DNA of 64,000 nucleotides, from positions 2,976,001 to 3,040,000 of the forward strand of contig JADJRK010000001.1 of NCBI GenBank assembly GCA_016712285.1. The letters are read 5' to 3'. Under the pieces are notes generated by a model, which was given only the letters and a program-made list of their open reading frames with translations, did no database searches and had not been told where the DNA came from. Positions 9,526-19,763 of the stretch are shown one piece after another. The position numbers were made by a program, and so were the translations under genes. The DNA comes from Planctomycetota bacterium (GTDB lineage Bacteria > Planctomycetota > UBA8742 > UBA2392). Position 1 is the first letter of the stretch. Every line of letters starts with the position of its first letter.

Positions 9526-9993
9526 ATGCGGAAACTGATGTTGTTGATTCTGGCGGTGGCGTCGCTTGCCATGGCGGCATGCGGCGGTGGCAACACGACA
9601 AACGCCGGCAACTCGCCCACGAACAGCGGCGGGCATGGCCACGGCCACGGTGATGAGCATGGCGAAGCCCACGACCTGGGTAAGAAAAAGTCCGGCGACT
9701 ACGAAGTGCAAGTCGGGCAGGTCGAGAGCGATTCAAAGACCGAGGGCGTCTTTGAAATCAAGGTGATGAAGGACGGCAAGGTGGTCAAGGACGTGCCCGC
9801 GGAAGCGTGGATCGGCAACTCGGCGGGCAAGGAACTCTCGCCCGTAGCCAAGGGCGAGTGGATGGAAGACGAGCAACTGCTCGACTGCCACATCACCCTG
9901 CCGGCGGACCTGAAGGAAGCCCGCCTATGGGTGCGGATTCGCCCGACCGGCGTGAAGCTCGACCCTATAGATTTTGAGCTCGACCACGACTAG
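9526..9993 (+). CDS. His-rich lipoprotein at end of metal-efflux operon
   Basis: The start at 9526 is chosen for its GGAG site and because it opens the lipobox signal MRKLMLLILAVASLAMAAC. After the lipid Cys come a low-complexity Gly/Asn/Thr linker and a His-rich stretch (GGHGHGHGDEHGEAHD), then about 100 residues of beta-rich sequence ending FELDHD. It lies 11 bases after the RND pump gene. It probably acts as an envelope metal-binding accessory of the pump. I cannot place the C-terminal domain in a named family. Confidence 0.8.
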   Translation: MRKLMLLILAVASLAMAACGGGNTTNAGNSPTNSGGHGHGHGDEHGEAHDLGKKKSGDYEVQVGQVESDSKTEGVFEIKVMKDGKVVKDVPAEAWIGNSAGKELSPVAKGEWMEDEQLLDCHITLPADLKEARLWVRIRPTGVKLDPIDFELDHD

Positions 9994-10012
9994 CGCTGCG
10001 CCGATAATCAGA

Positions 10013-10040
10013 CGGCCCCCGGGACAGTTCCCGGGGGCCG
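10013..10040. terminator. Bidirectional hairpin terminator
   Basis: A perfect 12-bp inverted repeat (CGGCCCCCGGGA / TCCCGGGGGCCG) with a CAGT loop lies between two converging genes. No long T run follows on either strand, so termination efficiency is uncertain. Confidence 0.75.
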
Positions 10041-10060
10041 ACTTGTAAACCAACGCAAAG

Positions 10061-13000
10061 CTACTTGCCGGTGGTCGGGTTGCGCGCGGGCCGGACGGTC
10101 AAGTCCCACACGCGGATGACCTTGTCTCCGCCGCCGCTCAGCCCCCGGCTGCCGTCGGGGCTGATCGCGGTGACGGCGGGCGTGTCGGTGTGGCCGGTGT
10201 AGTGGACCGCAACGCTGCCTGTTTGCAGGTCCAGCAGGTGTACCTTGTTGTCGTAGCCGGCAACCAGCGCGTGGCGGCCGTCGGCGGACAGGTCAAAGCG
10301 CGAGAAGATCACGTAGTCGCGCCGGTGCTGCTCAACCAGCTTGCGGTTCTCGTCGCCGACCCGTCGCACGTCGTCGCCGTGCCTGCGTATGCTGTCACGG
10401 TCGCGGGCGCCGTCGGGCAGTGTCGGATGCTTCTGAAGCGTCGGCGGGTTGAAGTCAATCTTCCGCATCTCCGCACCGGTGAACGCATCCAGCTCAAGCA
10501 CGATGCCGCTGTTGCGTGCAAAGGTGACCAGCAGCCGCCCGCCATCGGGCGTCAGGCGCATGCACGATACCGGGTTCGGGTTGTCCTTGCGGTCTTCCTG
10601 CAGCACGGTGTACGTGTTGCCGTCGCCAAACGAGTAGCTGACCACCGTCTGGTTTGGCCCGCGCAGGCCGCTGACCAGCAAAGTGGCTGTGCCCTGTGCC
10701 AGGTCAAAGTGCGCCAGTTTGCCTTCGCTGGCAACCCAGGCGTGCATGCCATCGGTCGAGATCGCGAGCTGCGCGAAGTACCCGGGCACGAAGGCGGCCG
10801 GGTTGGCAGCGCGGTGCAGCTGCTTGCCGCTGTCGATGTCAAGCACGATCACGCCCTGCTGCTTCGTGGCCAAGACCAGGCGGTTCGCGGTGCTGGTGGA
10901 CGCGTAAGCGACCATGCCCGCCCCTTCCTGCTCGGGCGCGATAGTCCGCAAGCGCTTGCCTTTGCGCGCATCCCAGATGTCCAGCGCATCCGTGCCCCCC
11001 AGGAACGTCGTGTCGCCCGTGCCCCACGAGCGCGTGATGATGCACTTGCCGTCGGAAGAGAACAGCGCGGGGTCGCTGAACACCGGGCCGGATGTGGACA
11101 CGATGTTGGAGTGACGATCCTTGGGCGTGATCTGGCTGATCACCGTGCCGTTTTCGAGGTTCCAGTGAATGACCCGGCCGTCGCCATCCGCCGACAGCGC
11201 GCTGCGGCCGTCGGGCGAATACACCAGCGAGTGAATGTCTTCTTTGTGGCGCCCGCTGCCAAGGGCTTTGCCCGAGGCGTCGGCGGTGGCAGTCTCGGCG
11301 TCATCGCCGACAGGCTCGCCGGTCGCCACGAGAAACACCTCAAGCTGCGTTTGCTCAGAGACCGCGCCGACCTGGCCGTTGGCGCTCAGTTGCAGGTTGC
11401 CGCCGATGAAGCGTCCGTTGGCGCGGCTTGCAACCTTGCCGGAGTGCGGGTTCCAGGCGATGGCGCTTTCTGATGCTTCCAGGTCTTCGCCCACGCCGAT
11501 CGATGAACGCAAGCCACATGCGACCGCGACTTTGCCGTCAGCCGAGAGCGCCAGCGTTTCGGCGTGGCGCTTGATGACGTGGCTTACGCCGCCCGTGGCG
11601 AGTTCCAGCGTGAACAGCGCGGCGTAGAGGTCGTCTCCGGCCATGCCGGTAACGGCGCAAACCGCGGACTTGCCGTCGGGGCTGAGGCAGCAGAGCTCGA
11701 GGTCAAGGTCCGCGTCGCTGAGGCCTAGGGCGCCGGCGAGGTTCAGTACCTTGCCGGGCGCGATTTCTTCGTTTGCGGGGTCAATCGCGTCGATGCGCCA
11801 GTTATGCAGCAGTGCGCCCGTGGCGAAATCCCACGCGCAGATGCGGCCTGAGCAGCCGCCGTCCTCGAACCAGGCCAGCACCGACTTGCCGTCGGCGCTT
11901 ACTCGCAGGGCATTCGGCTCCATGCCCCAGTAGTCCTGGCCCATCGCGTCGCCCGCGGTGCGGGGAAAGAAGGCGAACTTGTGTTCCCGTTTGCGCGTGG
12001 CGAGGTCCCACACGTGAATGGCTTGGTCGCCCGCGCCGACAATCTTCTTGCCGTCGGGCGTCAGGCTCAGCAGATAGCCGGGGCCGCTGTTGCCAACCTT
12101 GCCGACCAGCGCGCCGTTGGCGGCGTCCCACACGCAGATGTGCGCGCCCAGCGTGTTGTCGGCGCCTTCGCCGACCACGATGTTCGCCGAGCCGGAACCT
12201 GACGTGACGATGAACTTCGAATCCGGTGTCAGCACCAGCGAGTCAATCGGGCAATCGCCGACCTTCTTCGACCACAGCCGCCTGCCCGTCGCGGCATCGA
12301 AGCGCACCAGCAGCGTGTCGCCGCCGGCAATAACGCCGCTGCCGTCGGGCGTGAACGCGTGCTGCCGGATGTACGAGCCTGCGTCCCAGGGCGCCAGCGA
12401 ACCCAGCTCACCCATGGCGTCGGTGCCGGCGTCATCTTTCGTTTTCGTTTCGGCCTCGGGCTTTTCGGCCTCGGTCTCCGGTGTCTTGTCGGTCGGCTTT
12501 TCGTCTTCGCCCTTCACGCCGCTGCCATTCTTCTGGAAGTCCTGCGGCGGTTCCGGCTCAGTTTCAGCGACAGGCTGCGGCGCAGCCTCGGCGGGCGTGG
12601 GCGGCTGAGCAGCGCTATCTGGCTGTGTCGTGCCCTGCGGTGCCGTTGGCGCGGCAGCAGGCGACGGCGCATCGGCTGGCGGCGCGGACTCGCGCGCCAC
12701 TTGCTCCGGGATCGGGGGCAAGGGTGGCGCAGACGCAGGCTCCAGCGCCCACACAGAAACGGCGCCGATCAACATCACCGGGATAAGCAACATGGCAGCT
12801 TTGAACATGACGGCTCCTGTCAGCAGTTTGGACGTCGCCGAAGTGGCGACGCGCGACAGCGAAGCAGACACGGAAACACCCAGGCCCGCCGGCATCGCCG
12901 GAATCGGCAACGCCGCCAGCAGTACCGCAGTGCGCCCCTCAGGCACGCCCAGCGCCCTGCGCAGCCGCTCAGTGCCGCGGCGCACGCAATGGGGGAATGA

Positions 13001-13456
13001 CCCCTCGGGCACCCCCATGGCGCGTGCCGCCTGCCGGAACGACAGGCCGCCGATGTGTGTGAGCACCAGCGCTTCGCGTTCTGCGTCGGGCAAGTTCTCA
13101 AGTTCATCGTCGAGTCGTTGCAGCAGTTCATTGCGCTGGGTGGCTAGCGTCGGGTCGGGCGACTGATCCGGGATGCTCACGAGCAGCTCCTGGTCGTCCG
13201 CCGTGCGTGCTGCGCGGCGGGCGCGTTTGCGGCGTGCGTTGCACGCAAGCTTGGCGATGACCGTGCCGAACCATGGCCACGGGTCATCGGTGGGAAAGCT
13301 GCCAATCTTGCGTACAGCGACCTGGAAGGCCTCCTGCACCACGTCTTCCGCTTCCTGCCGGTGTCGCAGCAGCGACCATGCCAGGCGCCATCCGCGATCG
13401 GCCAGGGCCGAGCTGTGGTTTGACAGGACCTTCAGTTGTTCCGCGTTGCTTCGCAT
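10061..13456 (-). CDS. ECF sigma factor fused to a transmembrane helix and WD40 propeller
   Basis: From the preferred start at 13456 the product is 1131 residues. Residues about 15-80 form sigma region 2 (LRHRQEAEDVVQEAFQVAVR) and about 105-170 form region 4 (LPDAEREALVLTHIGGLSFR, then QAARAMGVPEG). A hydrophobic helix follows at about 212-236, then a Pro/Ala/Glu-rich linker to about 350, then many WD40-like repeats (ICVWDAANG, IHVWDLATR, VIRVWDL at the end). ECF-WD40 fusions are known from planctomycetes. The layout puts the propeller outside the membrane and the sigma domains inside, suggesting a one-piece signal-responsive regulator. An alternative start at 13591 adds 45 unconvincing residues. 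No anti-sigma gene is adjacent. Confidence 0.88.
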   Translation of the reverse strand: MRSNAEQLKVLSNHSSALADRGWRLAWSLLRHRQEAEDVVQEAFQVAVRKIGSFPTDDPWPWFGTVIAKLACNARRKRARRAARTADDQELLVSIPDQSPDPTLATQRNELLQRLDDELENLPDAEREALVLTHIGGLSFRQAARAMGVPEGSFPHCVRRGTERLRRALGVPEGRTAVLLAALPIPAMPAGLGVSVSASLSRVATSATSKLLTGAVMFKAAMLLIPVMLIGAVSVWALEPASAPPLPPIPEQVARESAPPADAPSPAAAPTAPQGTTQPDSAAQPPTPAEAAPQPVAETEPEPPQDFQKNGSGVKGEDEKPTDKTPETEAEKPEAETKTKDDAGTDAMGELGSLAPWDAGSYIRQHAFTPDGSGVIAGGDTLLVRFDAATGRRLWSKKVGDCPIDSLVLTPDSKFIVTSGSGSANIVVGEGADNTLGAHICVWDAANGALVGKVGNSGPGYLLSLTPDGKKIVGAGDQAIHVWDLATRKREHKFAFFPRTAGDAMGQDYWGMEPNALRVSADGKSVLAWFEDGGCSGRICAWDFATGALLHNWRIDAIDPANEEIAPGKVLNLAGALGLSDADLDLELCCLSPDGKSAVCAVTGMAGDDLYAALFTLELATGGVSHVIKRHAETLALSADGKVAVACGLRSSIGVGEDLEASESAIAWNPHSGKVASRANGRFIGGNLQLSANGQVGAVSEQTQLEVFLVATGEPVGDDAETATADASGKALGSGRHKEDIHSLVYSPDGRSALSADGDGRVIHWNLENGTVISQITPKDRHSNIVSTSGPVFSDPALFSSDGKCIITRSWGTGDTTFLGGTDALDIWDARKGKRLRTIAPEQEGAGMVAYASTSTANRLVLATKQQGVIVLDIDSGKQLHRAANPAAFVPGYFAQLAISTDGMHAWVASEGKLAHFDLAQGTATLLVSGLRGPNQTVVSYSFGDGNTYTVLQEDRKDNPNPVSCMRLTPDGGRLLVTFARNSGIVLELDAFTGAEMRKIDFNPPTLQKHPTLPDGARDRDSIRRHGDDVRRVGDENRKLVEQHRRDYVIFSRFDLSADGRHALVAGYDNKVHLLDLQTGSVAVHYTGHTDTPAVTAISPDGSRGLSGGGDKVIRVWDLTVRPARNPTTGK

Positions 13457-13625
13457 ACCCGTACCTGTCGCGACCCGCACGACTGCATCAAAGAATATCG
13501 AAAAACAAGCGCCGAAGGCCGCCAATGCCCGCGAAACCTCACCAATCGGCAACGGCGCAACGGGACTGTGCGTGACCTCAGCCTCGTTCATTTCGGGCCT
13601 GAAACGGGTGTGCTATAAGGCCGGC

Positions 13626-15176
<1,551 letters not shown>

Positions 15177-15181
15177 AGCAG

Positions 15182-15288
15182 CCACGGAGAGGCACGGAGA
15201 GAGGCAACAGGATGCGAAACCCAATGCTTTGCATCCTGCGTATCCTGTCGCCTTGCAGTTCTCGGTGAGCATTCGTGCACCCCGTGGC
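15182..15288. repeat. Imperfect intergenic palindrome with CACGGAGA words
   Basis: The left side reads GCCACGGAGAGGCACGGAGA and then ACAGGATGC. The right side mirrors these as GCATCCTG, TATCCTGT and CCCCGTGGC. It resembles the CACGGAGACACAGAG repeat at 17597-17678. It fills most of the 147-base gap between yifB and the converging lipoprotein gene. Confidence 0.6.
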
Positions 15289-15323
15289 TGACGAACGCTG
15301 CGGGAAACCTGTGTGACGCTTCG

Positions 15324-16172
15324 CTATGGCAGCATGCCGTTGCTGTTGGCTGATTCGAGCGGGACTTCCTGGATGGTGTCCCAGTGCTCGACGATCTTGC
15401 CGGCTTGCACGCGAAACAGGTCGTTGATCACGATGTCGCGGCCGTTGCGAATGGCTTCGGCCTGCACCAGCACGAAGTTGCCGGCGCCGATCACTCGCAC
15501 TGGCTCGTATGAAAACTTGGCGCCGCGGGTGCGCATGGCGGCGATGTGGTTGCGCAGCGCGTCTTTGCCGTCGGCGACATTGGGGTTGTGCTGCGTGTAT
15601 TCGTCGCCGATGTAGTCGTCGATCTTGTCGACTTCGCCGCGCCCCAGCACGCTTTCGACAAACGCGCGCACCAGCTTTTTGTTGGCGTCGGTCTTGCCTT
15701 TGTCGGCGATGGCGGTGGCGCCATCCAGCATGCTGTGGCCGTTCACCGACTCTTCAGGCTGCGGCTGCATGCAGTCCCAGTGCTCGACCAGCATGCCGTC
15801 GCGCACGCGCCAGACGTCGAACACTGCCAGCGGGGCGCCAAGCCAGACGTCGCTGTGGGCGACGACGAACTCGCCATCCTGGAACAGGCGCACGACCTTG
15901 ATCGTGATGCGCTGCTCGGCCGGCGCCTTCTGCATCTCGCGCACGAACTTGATCAGCCCGGCGCGGCCGTCTTCGGCGTGGGGGTTGTGCTGGATGTAGT
16001 CCGCGGCGACGTATTTCTCGATTACGGCTTCGTCGCCCTCAACCAGGCCCTTTTGCAGCACTTCTCGCACGATGGCCGGATAGTCGTAGGTGTCGCCGGC
16101 GCCGGATTTCGCGGTTGAGGCACAAGCCGAAAGCAGCAGCGCTGACAGCAGCAATGCAAGGCGAAGTGTCAT
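15324..16172 (-). CDS. Lipoprotein with two SnoaL-like (NTF2-fold) domains
   Basis: The start at 16172 has a CCGGAGAC site and gives the lipobox MTLRLALLLSALLLSAC. The 282-residue product is an internal duplication: both halves have a run like DYIQHNP or EYTQHNP, a downstream DG, a block (VVRLFQDGEFVVAHSDVW and VRVIGAGNFVLVQAEAIR), and a closing VEHWD. This is the pattern of predicted SnoaL-like aldol-condensation family proteins, an NTF2-type cone fold. The duplication suggests two pockets or an intramolecular dimer. The substrate is unknown. Confidence 0.85.
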   Translation of the reverse strand: MTLRLALLLSALLLSACASTAKSGAGDTYDYPAIVREVLQKGLVEGDEAVIEKYVAADYIQHNPHAEDGRAGLIKFVREMQKAPAEQRITIKVVRLFQDGEFVVAHSDVWLGAPLAVFDVWRVRDGMLVEHWDCMQPQPEESVNGHSMLDGATAIADKGKTDANKKLVRAFVESVLGRGEVDKIDDYIGDEYTQHNPNVADGKDALRNHIAAMRTRGAKFSYEPVRVIGAGNFVLVQAEAIRNGRDIVINDLFRVQAGKIVEHWDTIQEVPLESANSNGMLP

Positions 16173-16389
16173 GGCAAGTCTCCGGAGGATGGGCGCATCA
16201 TGCCTCACGGCCAACAGCCATGACAGTCGCTGGATGCAGGCATTATGCTCTTGAAGCTTGACCCGTTCGCTCAGCAAACGAAACTGCCCGCCATGTGCTG
16301 GGGTTACTCATTCCTGTCGCGGATGCCATTCCGCTGACACCTGCTCGCCGACTCGTGCAGGAACGGAACCCATTTCAATCAACCCTAAC

Positions 16390-16410
16390 GCCGGCGCCCT
16401 CTGCGCCGGC
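16390..16410 (+). promoter_or_regulatory. Perfect 5' leader hairpin before acyl-CoA dehydrogenase
   Basis: GCCGGCGC-CCTCT-GCGCCGGC forms an 8-bp perfect stem ending directly before the AGAGGAG ribosome site of the gene starting at 16426. It could limit or protect translation initiation; no ligand-binding RNA family is recognised. Confidence 0.5.
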
Positions 16411-16425
16411 AGAGGAGCACCAGCC

Positions 16426-17589
16426 ATGGGGCACATCTACGGGCTCAATGCCCAGCAGCAGAAGTTCGCTGACAAGGCCGCATCCATCGCCAAAAAAGTC
16501 CTGGCCAAGCACGCCGCCGACGTTGACGCCAACAGCCGCTACCCGAAAGAAAGTATCGACGCACTCAGCGCTGCCGGCTTGATGGGCCTGTGCGTGCCCG
16601 CCGAGTTTGGCGGCGCGGCACAGCCACCGCGCACTTTCGCGGCGGTCGTCGAAGAGCTGGCCCAGGAATGCGCCAGCACGGCAATGATTTACGTGATGCA
16701 CGTGACGGCAGCGCAGCAGATTGCCGCGGGCAACCCGGCGGACAAAGCGGCGATCCTGAAAGACGCAGCCACGGGCAAGCACATCACGACGCTGGCGTTT
16801 TCTGAAAAGGGCTCGCGCAGCAACTTCTGGGCGCCGAGCAGCAGCCTGGTCGCCAACGGCGATGGGTTCAAGACCGACGCGACCAAGAGCTGGGTCACGA
16901 CGGCGCATCATGCCGCCAGCTACGTCTCAAGCGCGCGCATGCCGGGCGCCGAGTCGCCGCTTGCCAGCACGCTCTACCTTGTGCGCAACAAGGCGGCCGG
17001 CGTGTCGATCCAGGGCGATTTCAAGGGCGTCGGGTTGCGCGGCAACGACAGCTCGCCCGTGGAGCTGAAGGGCTACCAGATTCCTAAAGGCGACGTGATC
17101 ACCGAGCAAGGCAAGGGCGCCGACGGCATGCTGCAGGTGGTGCTGCCCTGGTTCGTGGTGGGCACGTCGGCCATGTCACACGGCCTGTGTCTCAAGGCGA
17201 TTGCCGCCACCAGTGGGCACTTGCAGGCGGCAGGCATCGACTTCACCAGCCAGAAGCTGCGCGACCTGCCCAACCTGCGCGCGCGGCTAGCCGACATGGC
17301 TGTGGCGACAGACCGCTCGCGCGCGCTATTGGGGTACACCGTCGGCGAAATGGAAGCACCCAACGAGATGACACCCTTGCGCGTGCTGCAAAGCCGCCGC
17401 TGTGCCATCGACACGGCCATCAACGTGACCGACCTGGCGATGAAGGCGTGCGGCGGGGCGGCGTTCAGCAAGCATTTGCCGGTCGAGCGGCTGTTCCGGG
17501 ATGCGCGCGCCGGCTGGGTGATGGCGCCGACAGTGGATCACCTCGATGACTTCATGGGCAAGGCGCTGACAGGCCTGCCGCTGTTTTAG
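16426..17589 (+). CDS. Acyl-CoA dehydrogenase family flavoenzyme
   Basis: The start at 16426 follows AGAGGAGCACCAGCC. The 387-residue product shows the family layout: an N-terminal helical domain (LSAAGLMGLCVPAEFGG), a middle beta domain with FSEKGSRSNFW and KSWVTTAHHA (flavin/substrate loop), and a C-terminal helical domain ending ACGGAAFSKHLPVERLFRDARAGWVMAPTVD (split from a longer run). The C-terminal RDARAG block is the usual FAD-contact region. It oxidises a CoA thioester or a related substrate; specificity cannot be read. A repeat separates it from the downstream PhnD-like gene. Confidence 0.9.
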   Translation: MGHIYGLNAQQQKFADKAASIAKKVLAKHAADVDANSRYPKESIDALSAAGLMGLCVPAEFGGAAQPPRTFAAVVEELAQECASTAMIYVMHVTAAQQIAAGNPADKAAILKDAATGKHITTLAFSEKGSRSNFWAPSSSLVANGDGFKTDATKSWVTTAHHAASYVSSARMPGAESPLASTLYLVRNKAAGVSIQGDFKGVGLRGNDSSPVELKGYQIPKGDVITEQGKGADGMLQVVLPWFVVGTSAMSHGLCLKAIAATSGHLQAAGIDFTSQKLRDLPNLRARLADMAVATDRSRALLGYTVGEMEAPNEMTPLRVLQSRRCAIDTAINVTDLAMKACGGAAFSKHLPVERLFRDARAGWVMAPTVDHLDDFMGKALTGLPLF

Positions 17590-17596
17590 CAGCTGT

Positions 17597-17678
17597 TCAC
17601 CACGGAGACACAGAGTCACGGAGAACTGCCAACGAGGACGTTTGTTTGCCTTTCTCTGTGCCTCCGTGTCTCTGTGGT
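17597..17678. repeat. CCACGGAGACACAGAG palindromic repeat
   Basis: The left arm (17600-17625) is built from CACGGAGACACAGAGTCACG and the right arm (17651-17678) from CTCTGTGCCTCCGTGTCTCT. Both arms alternate the words ACGGAG and ACAGAG. It lies in the 114-base gap between two co-directional genes. A related but degraded copy is at 15182-15288. Confidence 0.85.
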
Positions 17679-17703
17679 AAAACCGCATTTCCAAGGAGCA
17701 ATC

Positions 17704-18513
17704 ATGGCTGACGAAACGATTCTGCTGGGTGCGGTGGCATACGACGCCAAGGTCGTGCCGATCTGGGAGGGCATCCGCGAGCACTTCAAGAAACAGCAGG
17801 TGCCGATGGATTTCTGCCTGTTCAGCAACTACGAGCGCCAGGTCGAGTCGCTGCTGGCGGGGCACATCGACATCGCCTGGAACACGCCGCTTGCGCACGT
17901 GCGCGTCAAGCGGCGCACGCAGGGTAAGTCGCTGAGCCTGGGCATGCGCGATTCTGACCGTGACTTCAAGGCGCGCATCATTGTGCGTAAGGAAGCAGGC
18001 ATCAAGACGCTGAATGACCTGCACGGCAAAACGCTGGCCGTGGGCAGCCGCGACAGCACGCAGGCGCGCATATTGCCTCTGCACTTCTTGCAAGAGCAGG
18101 GCGTGAACCTGGCACAGGTCAAGCTGACCGCCTTTGACACAGACGTCGGCAAGCACGGCGACACCGGCACCAGCGAAATCGATGTGCTGAAAGCACTGCA
18201 CGAAGGCCGCGCGCAGGCGGGCACAGTCGGCGACCTGATCTGGGTGCTGGAACAGGCGGCCGGGCGCATTGACACAGCCAAGCTGGAAGTGTTGTGGACG
18301 ACGCCGGGATTTGACCACTGCATGTTCGACGCGCTGCCGGGGGCAGAAGCATCCAAGCTGGAAGCGTTCAAGCGCGGCTTGTTTGCGATGAAGTGGGAAA
18401 ACCCGGAGCACCGCCGGATCCTTGAGCTGGAGGGGCTGAAGGAGTGGCTGCCGCCCCGCGAAGAAGGCTACCAAAGCCTCGCCAAAGCGCTGGATGAACA
18501 GGGCGGATGGTGA
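17704..18513 (+). CDS. PhnD-like phosphonate-binding-fold protein without signal peptide
   Basis: The start at 17704 has AAGGAG 5 bases upstream. The 269-residue product matches the periplasmic-binding PhnD pattern: early strand (LLGAVAYDAKVVPIWEGI), SNYERQVESLLAGHIDIAWN, the TLAVGSRDSTQARILPLHFL segment, and VGDLIWVLEQAAG. It opens MADETILLG with no signal peptide, and no ABC permease or ATPase gene is adjacent. It may therefore be a cytoplasmic ligand-binding protein rather than a transporter part. The next gene's start overlaps its stop (TGATG), so the two products are likely made together. Confidence 0.8.
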   Translation: MADETILLGAVAYDAKVVPIWEGIREHFKKQQVPMDFCLFSNYERQVESLLAGHIDIAWNTPLAHVRVKRRTQGKSLSLGMRDSDRDFKARIIVRKEAGIKTLNDLHGKTLAVGSRDSTQARILPLHFLQEQGVNLAQVKLTAFDTDVGKHGDTGTSEIDVLKALHEGRAQAGTVGDLIWVLEQAAGRIDTAKLEVLWTTPGFDHCMFDALPGAEASKLEAFKRGLFAMKWENPEHRRILELEGLKEWLPPREEGYQSLAKALDEQGGW

Positions 18514-19763
18514 TGAGTTCCGATTCCGCTGCCGTCGCAATCGACACCGGCGACTTGCCGTTTGGCGGCGGAATGCTGGCGCTTGTGCGCCCCGCGCTGG
18601 ACCTGCTTGAGCCTGGCGGCGTGCTCGCTGTCTTGACGCGTCAAGCTCATGCCATCGACGAGTTCGGCACCTGGTGCAAGGTTGAGCACCATGAATTGCT
18701 TGAATCCGCCAATCAGCCGGGCGGCGTCACCCGCATCCTGTTGCGCAAGGGCAGTCTCGGCGCCCCGCGCGGCAAACTTGAGGACGGCCTTGACCTCAAA
18801 TCCCACAACCAGCGCCTGGAGGCCAGCCAGATGCTGGCGGCAGTGCCGCTTCCGCTGACTGCCGATCCCGGAACCGGCTTTGCCCCGCGCGGCGCCCGCG
18901 TCGAGCCGGGCGGGCCGGTGTACCCGTACACGATCAATGACCTCGCCCACGCCGCGCCACCCGACATCGCGCAGCTATACGACCAGGCAATCAGCGCGCA
19001 ATGGAACGCCGACACAGACATTGAATGGGGCAAGATCAAACCGCTCCCTCGTCCAATGCAGCGCGCGCTGGGGCAGGTGTTTACCTTTCTGGCCGAGAAT
19101 GAACTGTCGGCCCTGTACGTGCCAAGCCGCTTCATCGCGCGGCTGCACCCTCACTATGTTGAGACTGCGCAGTTTCTGGCCACGCAGATGATGGACGAGG
19201 CGCGGCACATTGATGTGTTTCTCAAGCGCGCCCGCATCGGCGGCGGCGGCGTCGGCATCAGCCACGCCACCACCAGCGCCAGCCTGCACAGCCTTCTGGT
19301 GCTTGAAGACTTCACCGAAGCCGCATTTCTGCTGAGCGTGCTGGGGGAAGGCACGTTTCTTGATCTGTTGCGCTACATTGAAACTCACGCGCCCGACGAA
19401 GTGACAGCCGATATTGTGCGCAGAGCAAGGGCCGACGAAACCCGCCACGTCCACTTCGGCATGAGCCACGTCAAGCACGCCCTGGCCAGCGACCCCACCA
19501 TGTATACCCGGCTGGAAGCTGCCGTCCGCAAACGCAGCGCCACGCTTGCCGGCGTCGGTGGTGTGCCCTACGCAGTGCAGGACTCGCTGACCATCCTGGC
19601 CGCCGGCGGCAACGATCCTGCATCCGTCGCCAAGGGCCACAACGCGTTTCGCGAACTCATGGAGGTCATGCACGATAACCGCGTGAAGCGCCTGCTGACT
19701 GCGGGTTTTTCGCCTGCGCAAGCGCAGACGCTCAGCGACCTGCACACCCCGAATTTCATGTAA
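18513..19763 (+). CDS. TusA-like domain fused to ferritin-like diiron domain
   Basis: Translation probably starts at 18513, overlapping the upstream stop codon; an ATG at 18507 is also in frame. Residues about 8-80 resemble a TusA/SirA fold (LPFGGGMLALVRPALDLLEP, GGVLAVLTRQ, FGTWCKVEHHELLE), but the Cys-Pro active site of TusA is replaced by Gly-Gly. Residues about 155-330 look like a ferritin/R2-type helical bundle with FLAENELSAL, DEARH (E229, H232) and DETRH (E309, H312), the expected diiron ligands. Reaction and substrate are unknown. The coupling to a PhnD-like binding protein suggests a shared small-molecule pathway. Confidence 0.7.
   Translation: MSSDSAAVAIDTGDLPFGGGMLALVRPALDLLEPGGVLAVLTRQAHAIDEFGTWCKVEHHELLESANQPGGVTRILLRKGSLGAPRGKLEDGLDLKSHNQRLEASQMLAAVPLPLTADPGTGFAPRGARVEPGGPVYPYTINDLAHAAPPDIAQLYDQAISAQWNADTDIEWGKIKPLPRPMQRALGQVFTFLAENELSALYVPSRFIARLHPHYVETAQFLATQMMDEARHIDVFLKRARIGGGGVGISHATTSASLHSLLVLEDFTEAAFLLSVLGEGTFLDLLRYIETHAPDEVTADIVRRARADETRHVHFGMSHVKHALASDPTMYTRLEAAVRKRSATLAGVGGVPYAVQDSLTILAAGGNDPASVAKGHNAFRELMEVMHDNRVKRLLTAGFSPAQAQTLSDLHTPNFM

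Noticed and set aside
10190..11473. A 427-residue open frame on the forward strand opposite the sigma-WD40 gene
   Set aside because: It is an antisense shadow of a strongly coding frame with WD40 repeats and shows no family motif, ribosome site or signal.
13457..13591. A longer N-terminus for the sigma-WD40 protein from the start at 13591
   Set aside because: The extra 45 residues do not look like sigma region sequence, and the start at 13456 places region 2 where ECF factors begin.
17704..18513. A phosphonate uptake operon
   Set aside because: The PhnD-like protein has no signal peptide and no ABC permease or ATPase gene is adjacent.
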